Positions 32,406-39,719 of a DNA stretch of 64,000 bases are shown piece after piece. Under the pieces are notes generated by a model. That model did no database searches. It saw only the letters and a program-made list of their open reading frames with translations, and was not told the DNA's origin. The position numbers and the translations under genes are program-made. Origin of the DNA: an uncultured Geobacteraceae bacterium. GTDB lineage: Bacteria > Desulfobacterota > Desulfuromonadia > Geobacterales > Pseudopelobacteraceae. How positions within the stretch are numbered: position 1 is the first letter of the stretch; the number at the start of each line of letters is the position of its first letter. Location: contig CAIUSO010000071.1 of assembly GCA_903901875.1 (NCBI GenBank), positions 1 through 64,000 of the forward strand, given 5' to 3'.

Positions 32406-32482
32406 GGCAACCCGACTATCCGCACTCGATGGACTCGTGGTTTTGCGTCCCCAGGTTACCCCGAGTTTGCCCTTTGCAAAGA
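32403..32482 (-). promoter_or_regulatory. GEMM-I cyclic dinucleotide riboswitch
   Basis: Minus strand AAAGGGCAAACTCGGGGTAA with CCTGGGGACGCAAAACCACG shows the conserved A-GGGCAAAC, a GTAA tetraloop on P2, and GGACGCAAA. The second stem ends TAGTCGGGTTGCC, the conserved 3' strand. The GGG run before CAAAC matches the c-di-GMP-type Vc2 aptamer as I remember it. Some Geobacter members of this class prefer cyclic AMP-GMP, so the ligand needs testing. Confidence 0.88.
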
Positions 32483-32589
32483 AAACGATGTTATATCGTC
32501 ATCTGTTACGCCATCTTGAGCACTATTGTCAAGAAGTAATGTTCGTGAAGCTCTTGTGACTACATACGGAAGTCAATTCATAAATACGA

Positions 32590-32778
32590 TTATTTCGTAA
32601 CCTGGTCGCTGTTGGTTGGAAAAAGCCGGTCGGCAGCATATTCCGTGATATCGATACCAAAATGGACATAAAGCTCGTCGACTCCTGCAAGCGGCACCCA
32701 GTAACCGTCGATGACCTGACTGAGGTGCTCGTAATAGGCAACCTCTCGTATCCTGTTTACCTTGTAAATGTCTGAAAT
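32590..32778 (-). pseudogene. Gene fragment lacking a start, unknown family
   Basis: The minus frame reads coherently IYKVNRIREVAYYEHLSQVI then DGYWVPLAGVDELYVHFGID to a stop at 32590. Upstream there is a stop with no ATG or GTG between, so it looks like the C-terminal end of a lost gene. The ORF-track entry 32529-32741 is in another frame. I do not recognise the family. Confidence 0.4.
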
Positions 32779-32905
32779 AAGATTACAATGGAACCTATGT
32801 CACTACGGTACGTCAAAGCATTTACAAACACTCAGCTTTGTAAGGGGCTTTGATTTATCACCGTTTCTCTCTGTAGAGTGGCTGAATGAAAAAGGGATAG
32901 TTAGT

Positions 32906-34429
32906 ATGAACCAGTTGATAAAAAGAATTCTGTGTGTGGATGATGACCCTCGAAATCTCAGTTTGTTACAGGCGGTGCTGATTTCGAGGGGATATGATGT
33001 TGTTACGGCTTCAAACGGTTTTGAGGCACTTGAGAAGATTCAGCATGAGCGAATTGACATCTGTCTTTTGGATGTGATGATGCCGGGAATGGATGGTTTT
33101 GAGGTTTGTTCCCGGATTAAAAACGATGATCTTCTTCGTAACATTCCGATAGTCATGATTACCTCACTCGGAGATAAGGAAAACCGGATCAGGGGAATAG
33201 AGGCCGGTGCCGAAGATTTCATTTGCAAGCCGTTTGATACCACCGAAGTGTTGGCAAGAATCAAGATGCTTCTCCATGTTAAATCACTCAATGATAGACT
33301 TAATTCGGCATATCAGAACATATCTCGACTGAGTGTGTTTGGCGAACAGATCATTACCAGTTTTGATCCCGTACATTTTGATTTTATGGAAAAAGTTGAC
33401 AGCATTGTCAATCAGATCATTCGAAAAGGATTTGATTTGGTAGATAGTCCCCAAATTGTTATCGTCGGTATTCTGGATCAGGCCGGCTCATGTCAGTGGT
33501 CCCGCTACGATTCCCGAGGCAAAACAAGCGATAGAAGTCCCATGACTCTGAATCTTGCCGCCCACCTTACGTTCTCTGAAAGCGGTAGTTCGGAAGCAAT
33601 ATATTACAATCAGTCAGATTCTGAAATGAACATATCTGAACTTGTCACGGGACTCAAGGACCACCAGATTCCGGTGTTGAATATGGTCCGATATGCCAAT
33701 GAAAGCTTTTGTCTCATTGCTCTCAATTACGGTCGGGAAGTTACCATCTACGATTCAACCGTACTAAACAGCGTCGTCATGCAAAGTCTCTTTCTTAAAT
33801 CATTGGCGTGTCAGGTCATGAACACAAAATCTGCCTTTGAGTACACGGTACTGGCCCTTGCCCGGGCATCGGAGGCAAATGATGAGGATACCGGTGACCA
33901 TGTCCTGCGGGTAGGTGATTATTCTGCCATGCTTGCGAGACAGCTGAATCTGCCGGAACAGTTGGTACACGAGATCCGTGTCCAGTCGGCCCTGCACGAT
34001 GTGGGGAAAATTCATATTTCCCCTGCCATCCTTAAAAAACCTGGTAAGCTGACCGATGTTGAATGGGGCGAAATGAAACAACATACTCTGTACGGCTCTA
34101 AAATCATAGGGGGGCATGATCAGATGGGCACGGCAAACCGGATCGCCCTTAGTCATCATGAACGGTATGATGGCAGTGGGTATCCTTATGGTTTAAAAGG
34201 TCCCCAGATTCCGATCGAAGGGCGTATTATGAATCTGGCAGATCAGTATGATGCCTTGCGTAACAAAAGGTGTTACAAGGACGGATTTGACCATGATACG
34301 GTATTCCGCATACTGACAGAGGGGGACGGCAGAACCATTCCGCAGCATTTTGATCCGGAGGTACTAAACGCTTTCAGAGAGATACACGGAAAGTTTGCAG
34401 AGCTTTTTGAAAAAGGGGATAAGGGGTAA
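32906..34429 (+). CDS. Response regulator with HD-GYP c-di-GMP phosphodiesterase domain
   Basis: A 507-aa protein starting at 32906 (MNQLIKRILCVDDDPRN) with AAGGG upstream. The receiver domain has phosphoacceptor Asp56 in CLLDVMMPGMDG and the conserved lysine in FICKPFD. A middle region of about 180 residues has no domain I can name. The HD-GYP domain has ALHDVGKIHIS, the second histidine pair in LSHHERYDGSGYPYG, and NLADQYDALRNKRCYK. It should hydrolyse c-di-GMP to pGpG/GMP under two-component control. No histidine kinase is adjacent. Confidence 0.93.
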   Translation: MNQLIKRILCVDDDPRNLSLLQAVLISRGYDVVTASNGFEALEKIQHERIDICLLDVMMPGMDGFEVCSRIKNDDLLRNIPIVMITSLGDKENRIRGIEAGAEDFICKPFDTTEVLARIKMLLHVKSLNDRLNSAYQNISRLSVFGEQIITSFDPVHFDFMEKVDSIVNQIIRKGFDLVDSPQIVIVGILDQAGSCQWSRYDSRGKTSDRSPMTLNLAAHLTFSESGSSEAIYYNQSDSEMNISELVTGLKDHQIPVLNMVRYANESFCLIALNYGREVTIYDSTVLNSVVMQSLFLKSLACQVMNTKSAFEYTVLALARASEANDEDTGDHVLRVGDYSAMLARQLNLPEQLVHEIRVQSALHDVGKIHISPAILKKPGKLTDVEWGEMKQHTLYGSKIIGGHDQMGTANRIALSHHERYDGSGYPYGLKGPQIPIEGRIMNLADQYDALRNKRCYKDGFDHDTVFRILTEGDGRTIPQHFDPEVLNAFREIHGKFAELFEKGDKG

Positions 34430-34535
34430 CAGTTATGTCAAGTGTGACAGTTATTTCATACGGATTAATTACTGAAAAAAACAATTTACTCGATTTAACT
34501 AAATAAAATCATCTGGTTATGATCATTGACTTATT

Positions 34536-34551
34536 TGGTATACTTGTTGCC
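34536..34551 (+). promoter_or_regulatory. Sigma-54 (RpoN) promoter
   Basis: TGGTATACTTGTTGCC fits TGGYRYRNNNNTTGCW except the last base, with GG and GC exactly 10 nt apart. It is 45 bp upstream of the ATG at 34596. Confidence 0.65.
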
Positions 34552-34595
34552 AGTGCTGTCGTGTAGTAATCACTCTTGAGAAGGTGGTGGACACA

Positions 34596-35249
34596 ATGCC
34601 AGTAGATACGATTACACCGATAAGTGACATTTCACAAACAGCAAACAAATCGCTCGCAGATTATTTAGCAGAAAAGAAAAACATTGCGGATGAGCAGGCG
34701 GCTAAAACAGCAGCACTGCAGGTCGCCAAAGTTGCCCAGGAAGTAAAAGATCTCAAAAAAATTGAAGATGAAAAATCTGAGGAAGCAAAGCTCGCTGGGG
34801 CAGATCAAGAGGTGAAGTACCAAACCACTAAAGAAACTAACAAACAGCTGCTGGAAGATAAATATGCACAAATGGATGCTGTAAAAAAAGCCAGTGCCAG
34901 TCACTTCCACGCAGCCGAGGTTAATTCGAAGGCTGCTCGAGATAAAGCCATCGCGACCATTGACCAAAATACAGTTGCTCTTGAAGATTTTTTAGCAGCC
35001 AAGACCTCCACCGCAGAAGTTAAACGGCTGGCGGATAACGCGGCGGCATCCGACATGGTACATTCAACTATTCTTAATTCGAAATCGGAAATGAAGCAGG
35101 CTGTTGTGGCCTATCATGACAATATGGCTACGCAGATTACGCGACAAGAGACCGTAAAGGCGACAGAAGCCGCACGAGCAGCAGGGGCCACGGCACTGAA
35201 AATCAGTCAGGAAATCCCGCCGACTTCACACATTAATGTTATGGATTAA
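34596..35249 (+). CDS. Helical, Ala/Lys/Glu-rich protein of unknown function
   Basis: I do not recognise this 217-aa protein. No signal peptide or membrane segment. It begins MPVDTITPISDISQTANKSL and is then almost entirely helical, with long Ala/Lys/Glu/Asp runs (for example EVKDLKKIEDEKSEEAKLAG) that suggest coiled coils. No cysteine or obvious catalytic motif is present. The base composition is more A-rich than its neighbours. I use the ATG at 34596 (the track starts at an in-frame GTG 12 bp earlier). A sigma-54 promoter precedes it and decayed mobile DNA follows, so it may be acquired. Confidence 0.6.
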   Translation: MPVDTITPISDISQTANKSLADYLAEKKNIADEQAAKTAALQVAKVAQEVKDLKKIEDEKSEEAKLAGADQEVKYQTTKETNKQLLEDKYAQMDAVKKASASHFHAAEVNSKAARDKAIATIDQNTVALEDFLAAKTSTAEVKRLADNAAASDMVHSTILNSKSEMKQAVVAYHDNMATQITRQETVKATEAARAAGATALKISQEIPPTSHINVMD

Positions 35250-35289
35250 GCCATGGTCATTTCCAACTCGACATCGCACGGGGGAGATT

Positions 35290-35332
35290 GAACACATGAA
35301 ACTGTCGCATTATCAATTCCGGGGACATCATA
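35290..35332 (+). repeat. Direct repeat copy 1 (GCATTATCAATTCCGGGG...)
   Basis: GCATTATCAATTCCGGGGAC followed by ATCATA at 35307-35332, preceded by the similar GAACACATGAAACTGTC. A near copy is at 36047-36088. The sequence resembles ends found around IS200-like elements, but no transposase remains. Confidence 0.5.
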
Positions 35333-35618
35333 CGTAATTTTTTTAGCCCCACGATTACCTCACGAAAAAGCCCGATTAAAACAGGGGTACCGCGCAGATA
35401 GTTGATGTGCCGCTTGTTGAAAGCTATAAACAGGAACCGCAGATGCACGCAGATGAACGCAGATAAAATATAACATTCAGATTTCTATACATTTGTAATG
35501 CTTGGCACTTCGGCAGTTCCTCTCCTGTGCTCTTCTCTGGCGCGAAGATAGACAAAAAGAGAAAGTTATCTTTTCAGTTTTGATGTAACAAGTAGCGTCC
35601 CCCTGGTACCCCTCCAGT

Positions 35619-35774
35619 TCATGCTGCCCACGGATTATAAACTCTCACGCTGCATCTCTCAATATCCCTGACATTCCGCGTAACCACAACCAACCCGTGT
35701 GCTATAGAGTTCTTGGCTTCTTGAAGCTGCCATTCCCGATCATGAGCTGACCGAATAATTTTATTGGTCTTCAT
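35619..35774 (-). pseudogene. Fused remnant of a Phd antitoxin and a VapC-type toxin
   Basis: A 51-aa minus frame from ATG 35774. Its start reads REWQLQEAKNS, the opening of Phd/YefM antitoxins (WQLQEAK). It then passes directly into AHGLVVVTRNVRDIER and RVYNPWAA, which is the C-terminal end of PIN-domain VapC toxins. The middle of both genes is missing. Deletion of a type II toxin-antitoxin pair down to its ends explains it. Too short for the ORF track. Confidence 0.65.
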
Positions 35775-35793
35775 AAATACCTTCCTTTATGAG

Positions 35794-36003
35794 GCTAGAC
35801 AGTCAGTGTTGTCCGGTTAGAAAATTGCTGGCGAAAAACGCTGCCTTATCCCCTCATCCGGCCTTCGGCCACCTTCTCCCGGGGGGAGAAGGTTTGCGTT
35901 TTTTTCCTTCTCCCTCTGGGAGAAGGTGCCCGTCAGGGCGGATGAGGGCGAACAGTTGCCTCATGCAAAAAACTAACCGGGCAACGCTGCTAGACAGTCT
36001 AGC
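35794..36003. repeat. MITE-like element with terminal inverted repeats
   Basis: GCTAGACAGTCAGTGTTGTC then CGGTTAG (35794-35820) is an imperfect inverted copy of CTAACCGGGCAACGCTGCTA then GACAGTCTAGC (35973-36003). Between them lies the common bacterial palindrome CCTCATCCGGCCTTCGGCCA with CTTCTCCC/GGGAGAAGG arms. No coding capacity, so a non-autonomous element. Confidence 0.6.
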
Positions 36004-36046
36004 TATTTCAGGCGAGCACAGTACCGATAAATATAAAATACAAATA

Positions 36047-36088
36047 GAATACACGCAACTGTAGCATTATCAATTCCGGGACATCATA
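36047..36088 (+). repeat. Direct repeat copy 2
   Basis: GCATTATCAATTCCGGGACA then TCATA at 36064-36088, preceded by GAATACACGCAACTGTA. Similar to 35290-35332 in the same orientation, so the two copies bracket the remnant region. Confidence 0.5.
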
Positions 36089-36300
36089 TTTTGCGCCCCT
36101 CAAGACACTCGCTCGGAACCCGATGTTAATCCTGATTATAAGGTGTGCCGCTGTGTCGAAGGATGGTGGCCATAAGCCCGTTTCAGCACGGCATCAATAT
36201 ATTTTTGAAAACTGGTGACGAGCGACATTAAATTGTCTATTATCGCTGGTGCGTATCAGAATCAATCACCGCACGTCACCCTGCCAGGAGGTACCACCCT

Positions 36301-36759
36301 ATGTCCGGAAAATATGTGCATACCCTTTACTCCCAAAAGTCCGGTCTGGATATTGCCGGCGTTGTAAAAGAACTTGAGAAAAAGAATATACGCACCGGTA
36401 TGGTTCAACTGAGGTTTTTCCACCTCCTGCCCCCTGTCGAGAGGAAAATAACCCAGATTAAGTTTAATCTTGAACCGTGGGAAGCCTATGATCTTTTCCT
36501 TCGGATCAACAAGGTCTTTCGGGATGGCGGCAAGGAGAAGATCACCCACAAGTTTAAAACCGCTGACCGGGAGATTGTCACGAGTGTTACGGTTGAGAAG
36601 TGGGAGCGGGATGGTAAAGCGGGACTGGGAATTGCCGCAGGCAGGGACAAGGATTTCATCAGTGTGCCGATCAGCCAGGATAACGCCTCACGGTTTCTCT
36701 ACGTTGGTGAGTTTCTCAAATTTCTCTCCACTCACCAGCAATTTGTGGAAACGGAGTGA
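36301..36759 (+). CDS. Conserved-looking protein at the head of the hydrogenase operon
   Basis: I do not recognise this 152-aa protein. It has no cysteines and no membrane segment, so it is unlikely to carry a cluster. It contains DIAGVVKELEKKNIRTGMVQ and later TSVTVEKWERDGKAGLGIAA, suggesting a mixed alpha/beta fold. A strong ribosome site (AGGAGG) precedes it and the hydrogenase small subunit follows after 12 bp, so it is clearly part of that operon. It may be a chaperone, an accessory subunit or a regulator; the sequence does not decide. Confidence 0.7.
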   Translation: MSGKYVHTLYSQKSGLDIAGVVKELEKKNIRTGMVQLRFFHLLPPVERKITQIKFNLEPWEAYDLFLRINKVFRDGGKEKITHKFKTADREIVTSVTVEKWERDGKAGLGIAAGRDKDFISVPISQDNASRFLYVGEFLKFLSTHQQFVETE

Positions 36760-36771
36760 CAGGGAGAGTGT

Positions 36772-37749
36772 ATGTCTGAAAAACCGAAACTTGTCGTCTA
36801 TTGGGGGGCGTCGTGCGGTGGCTGCGAAATCGCGATTCTCGATTTGCACGGGCAATTTCTCGACATGACCGCCGCCATGGATTTGGTCTTTTGCCCCTGT
36901 CTGCTGGATACCAAAAAGAAGGATCTGGAGGCGTTTCCCGACCGGTCCATTGCAGTGACGTTATTTAATGGTGCCCTGCGCACGGAAGAAAACGTGGAAA
37001 TGGCGCAGCTTCTCCGACGTAAATCGAAGATTCTGGTGGCTTTTGGCTCCTGTGCTCAAGGTGGCTGCATACCGGCTCTGGCAAATTTCACTTCCAAAGA
37101 TGCCCTGCTCAACACGATATTCATTGACAATCCGTCGGTTGATAACCCGTTGGGGATCATTCCACAGGTTTCGACCGCCGTACCCGAGGGACATATCCCA
37201 CTGTCACCCCTGCTTGAGTCGGTGAAACATCTTGCCCAGGAAGTGGATGTGGATTACTTTGTGCCCGGATGCCCCCCCGAGCCCCATCAAATCTGGCGTG
37301 TGATCCAGACACTTCTGTCCGGTGATCTTCCTCCTGGTGGAAGTACGATCGGCTGTGGTACGTTGACAGTCTGTGATGAGTGTGACCGGAAGAAAGAAGA
37401 AAAACGCCTAACGGCATTTCGCCGAAACTACGAATTTTATCCCGAACCGGGTGTCTGCCTGCTGGAACAGGGGTTGCTCTGCATGGGCATCGCAACACGG
37501 AGCGGCTGTGGCGCACCCTGTACCAAGGCCAATATGCCCTGTACCGGATGTTATGGCGCACCGGATGGGGTGAACGATCAGGGGGCCGCCATGGTGGCGG
37601 CACTTGGTTCAGTGATGGATCTTGGTGATACTTCCCGCCTGTCTGAAGAGGCCCTTGGGCAGAAAGTTGACGACTTTCTGGCTTCCATCCCGGACTATGC
37701 CGGTCAGTTCTACAAATATTCGCTGGCCAGCTCGCTGCTTGGGAGGTAA
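36772..37749 (+). CDS. NiFe hydrogenase small subunit (MvhG-like, group 3)
   Basis: The electron-transferring Fe-S subunit of a cytoplasmic NiFe hydrogenase. 325 aa with no Tat signal. The proximal-cluster motif is YWGASCGGCEIAI (residues 10-22), then GSCAQGGCIPAL and PGCPPEP. The C-terminal region is cysteine rich (GCGTLTVCDECDRKK, RSGCGAPCTKANMPCTGCYG), as in MvhG. Its partner is the large subunit 3 bp downstream. Confidence 0.92.
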   Translation: MSEKPKLVVYWGASCGGCEIAILDLHGQFLDMTAAMDLVFCPCLLDTKKKDLEAFPDRSIAVTLFNGALRTEENVEMAQLLRRKSKILVAFGSCAQGGCIPALANFTSKDALLNTIFIDNPSVDNPLGIIPQVSTAVPEGHIPLSPLLESVKHLAQEVDVDYFVPGCPPEPHQIWRVIQTLLSGDLPPGGSTIGCGTLTVCDECDRKKEEKRLTAFRRNYEFYPEPGVCLLEQGLLCMGIATRSGCGAPCTKANMPCTGCYGAPDGVNDQGAAMVAALGSVMDLGDTSRLSEEALGQKVDDFLASIPDYAGQFYKYSLASSLLGR

Positions 37750-37752
37750 CCG

Positions 37753-39246
37753 ATGACACGTATTACCATTGATCCGATTACCCGCCTTGAAGGACATGGC
37801 CGGATCGATATTTTCCTTAATGATCAGGGAAGGGTGGAAAATAGCTATTTTCAGATACCGGAACTGCGCGGATTTGAGCAGTTCTGTGTGGGACGCATGG
37901 CCGAGGAGATGCCGGTCATAACCAACCGAATCTGCGGGGTCTGTCCCGAGGCGCACCATCTTGCCGCCACCAAGGCACTGGACAAGCTGTTTGGTGCCGA
38001 ACCGCCTCCCGTGGCAAAGAAACTCCGTGAAGTTCTCTATATGGCGTTTTTTGTCACGGATCATACGACCCATTTCTATGCTCTGGGAGGGCCTGACTTT
38101 ATCGTGGGGCCCGATGCACCGGCCTCTGAACGGAATATACTCGGTGTTGTCCGCAAAGTCGGCGTTGAGGTTGCCGGTGAAGTTATCGCCTGTCGCAAAC
38201 GCAACCAGGATATTATTGCCTTTCTGGGGGGGAAGTCCATTCATCCGGTGGCCGGAGTGCCTGGCGGCTGGAGTCGTGCCATCACTGAGAATGAACGTAT
38301 TCAGATTGAAGAAACCGCACGTAAGAATATTGATTTTGCGCGGTTTTCACTCTCCCTGTTTGAAAAAATAGTTCTCAAAAATAAGGTATATCTTGATCTG
38401 GTCAACTCGGATATCTACCTGCACCGCACCTATTCCATGGGGACGGTGGATGCAAATAATCAGGCCAATTTCTCTGACGGTATGATTCGGGTCGTCGATC
38501 CTGAAGGGGGGGAGTTTGCACTCTATCCACCGGCACAGTACCGTGAACAGATTGCCGAACGGGTGGAGGCGTGGAGCTACCTGAAATATCCGTATCTGAA
38601 AAAAGTAGGGTGGCGGGGATTCACGGACGGCATTGACAGCGGAGTTTACTGTGCCACGCCACTGTCACGTTTGAATGTCTCGGAGGGGGTGGCCACTCCG
38701 TTGGCGCACGCCGAATATCAGCGCATGTATGAAAGCTTCGGCTGTAAAAAAATCACGGAGAACCGTTATGCGCCGATCCACCATCGTCTTGCCACACACT
38801 GGGCCCGGCTGATCGAATTATTATATGCGTCGGAGCGGATGCTTGAGCTGGCGCAGGATCGGGAGATTACCTCGCCGGAGACCCGAAATATTCCTGATCG
38901 GGCCTGTTTTGTGGGCGAGGGGATCGGCAGCGTCGAAGCTCCCCGCGGCACGCTGACCCACCACTATAAAACCGATGAACGGGGCCTGTTAACCATGGTC
39001 AACATGATCGTCGGTACCACCAATAATTATGCGCCAATCTCGATGTCTATCACCCGCGCCGCAGAAAAGCTGATTACCTGCGGGGCCCCTGACGAGGCAA
39101 TTCTTAACCGGGTTGAAATGGCATTTCGTCTGTACGATCCCTGCCTTTCCTGTGCCACCCACTTTCTGCCGGGCAAGATGCCCCTGACGGTCTCCATCCG
39201 GGACAGTCAGGGGGGGCTGCTGCGGGAAATGGGGAGAAACCGGTGA
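37753..39246 (+). CDS. NiFe hydrogenase large subunit (MvhA-like, group 3)
   Basis: Carries the NiFe active site. 497 aa, with L1 motif NRICGVCPEAHH (near residue 60) and L2 motif DPCLSCATHF near the C-terminus, four cysteine ligands in all. About 33 residues follow L2, consistent with a C-terminal peptide or tail handled by the adjacent maturation protease. The sequence IDPITRLEGHGRIDIF is the usual start. It pairs with the MvhG-like subunit. Confidence 0.94.
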   Translation: MTRITIDPITRLEGHGRIDIFLNDQGRVENSYFQIPELRGFEQFCVGRMAEEMPVITNRICGVCPEAHHLAATKALDKLFGAEPPPVAKKLREVLYMAFFVTDHTTHFYALGGPDFIVGPDAPASERNILGVVRKVGVEVAGEVIACRKRNQDIIAFLGGKSIHPVAGVPGGWSRAITENERIQIEETARKNIDFARFSLSLFEKIVLKNKVYLDLVNSDIYLHRTYSMGTVDANNQANFSDGMIRVVDPEGGEFALYPPAQYREQIAERVEAWSYLKYPYLKKVGWRGFTDGIDSGVYCATPLSRLNVSEGVATPLAHAEYQRMYESFGCKKITENRYAPIHHRLATHWARLIELLYASERMLELAQDREITSPETRNIPDRACFVGEGIGSVEAPRGTLTHHYKTDERGLLTMVNMIVGTTNNYAPISMSITRAAEKLITCGAPDEAILNRVEMAFRLYDPCLSCATHFLPGKMPLTVSIRDSQGGLLREMGRNR

Positions 39247-39719
39247 ACGGGGGGACGGTTATCATAGGCATGGGGAATCCGCTGCTCTCCGATGATGGTG
39301 TGGGGTCTGTGGTGGCCCATGCCGTGGCCCAGCGGCTCATGCATCGAACCAATCTGTCCCTGGTTGAGCTGCATACCGGAGGAATCCGTCTGATGGAGGC
39401 CATGGTCGGTTACCGGTGGGCCGTGGTGGTGGACGCCATGGTGAGTGGTGCGCCCCCCGGCACGGTACACCGTTTTGATCCCCATGATTTTGTTACCACC
39501 AAGAATACTTTTTCCAGTCACGACACCGATTTTGCCACGGCCTGGGATCTGGGACGCATGGCAGGAGTCGCACTTCCCGAACAGGTGGCTTTCTGGGGGA
39601 TCGAGGGGCGAGAATTCGATCTCTTCGGTGAAACCTTGAGCGGTGAGGTTGCAGCAGCGGTTTCGGAGAGCGTGGATTTGATTGTGGAGCAGATCGCAGC
39701 ATGGCAGGGGGCGGCGTGA
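39243..39719 (+). CDS. Hydrogenase maturation protease (HycI/HoxW type)
   Basis: A 158-aa nickel-dependent endopeptidase that trims the large subunit after NiFe insertion. The family start VIIGMGNPLLSDDGVGSVVA has the nickel-binding aspartate, VVVDAMVSG follows, and a conserved histidine occurs in FSSHDTDFA. The GTG start overlaps the large-subunit stop (GTGA), and its own end overlaps the HdrA-like start by 19 bp. Confidence 0.92.
   Translation: MNGGTVIIGMGNPLLSDDGVGSVVAHAVAQRLMHRTNLSLVELHTGGIRLMEAMVGYRWAVVVDAMVSGAPPGTVHRFDPHDFVTTKNTFSSHDTDFATAWDLGRMAGVALPEQVAFWGIEGREFDLFGETLSGEVAAAVSESVDLIVEQIAAWQGAA

Larger units (their letters stand above)
35250..36300. other. Gene-poor stretch with decayed mobile DNA
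   Basis: About 1 kb with no intact gene. It contains two copies of an imperfect ~42-bp repeat, a short GCAGATG/ACGCAGAT tandem-like run near 35440, a fused toxin-antitoxin remnant, and a MITE-like element. These are listed separately. The ORFs in the track here look spurious. Confidence 0.5.

Noticed and set aside
32529-32741. 70-aa minus ORF near the GEMM riboswitch
   Set aside because: Another minus frame of the same region gives a far more protein-like sequence, listed as a fragment.
35257-35448. 63-aa minus ORF (MHLRFLFIAFNKRH...)
   Set aside because: It spans the repeat copy and has no ribosome site or recognisable family; more likely decayed mobile DNA.
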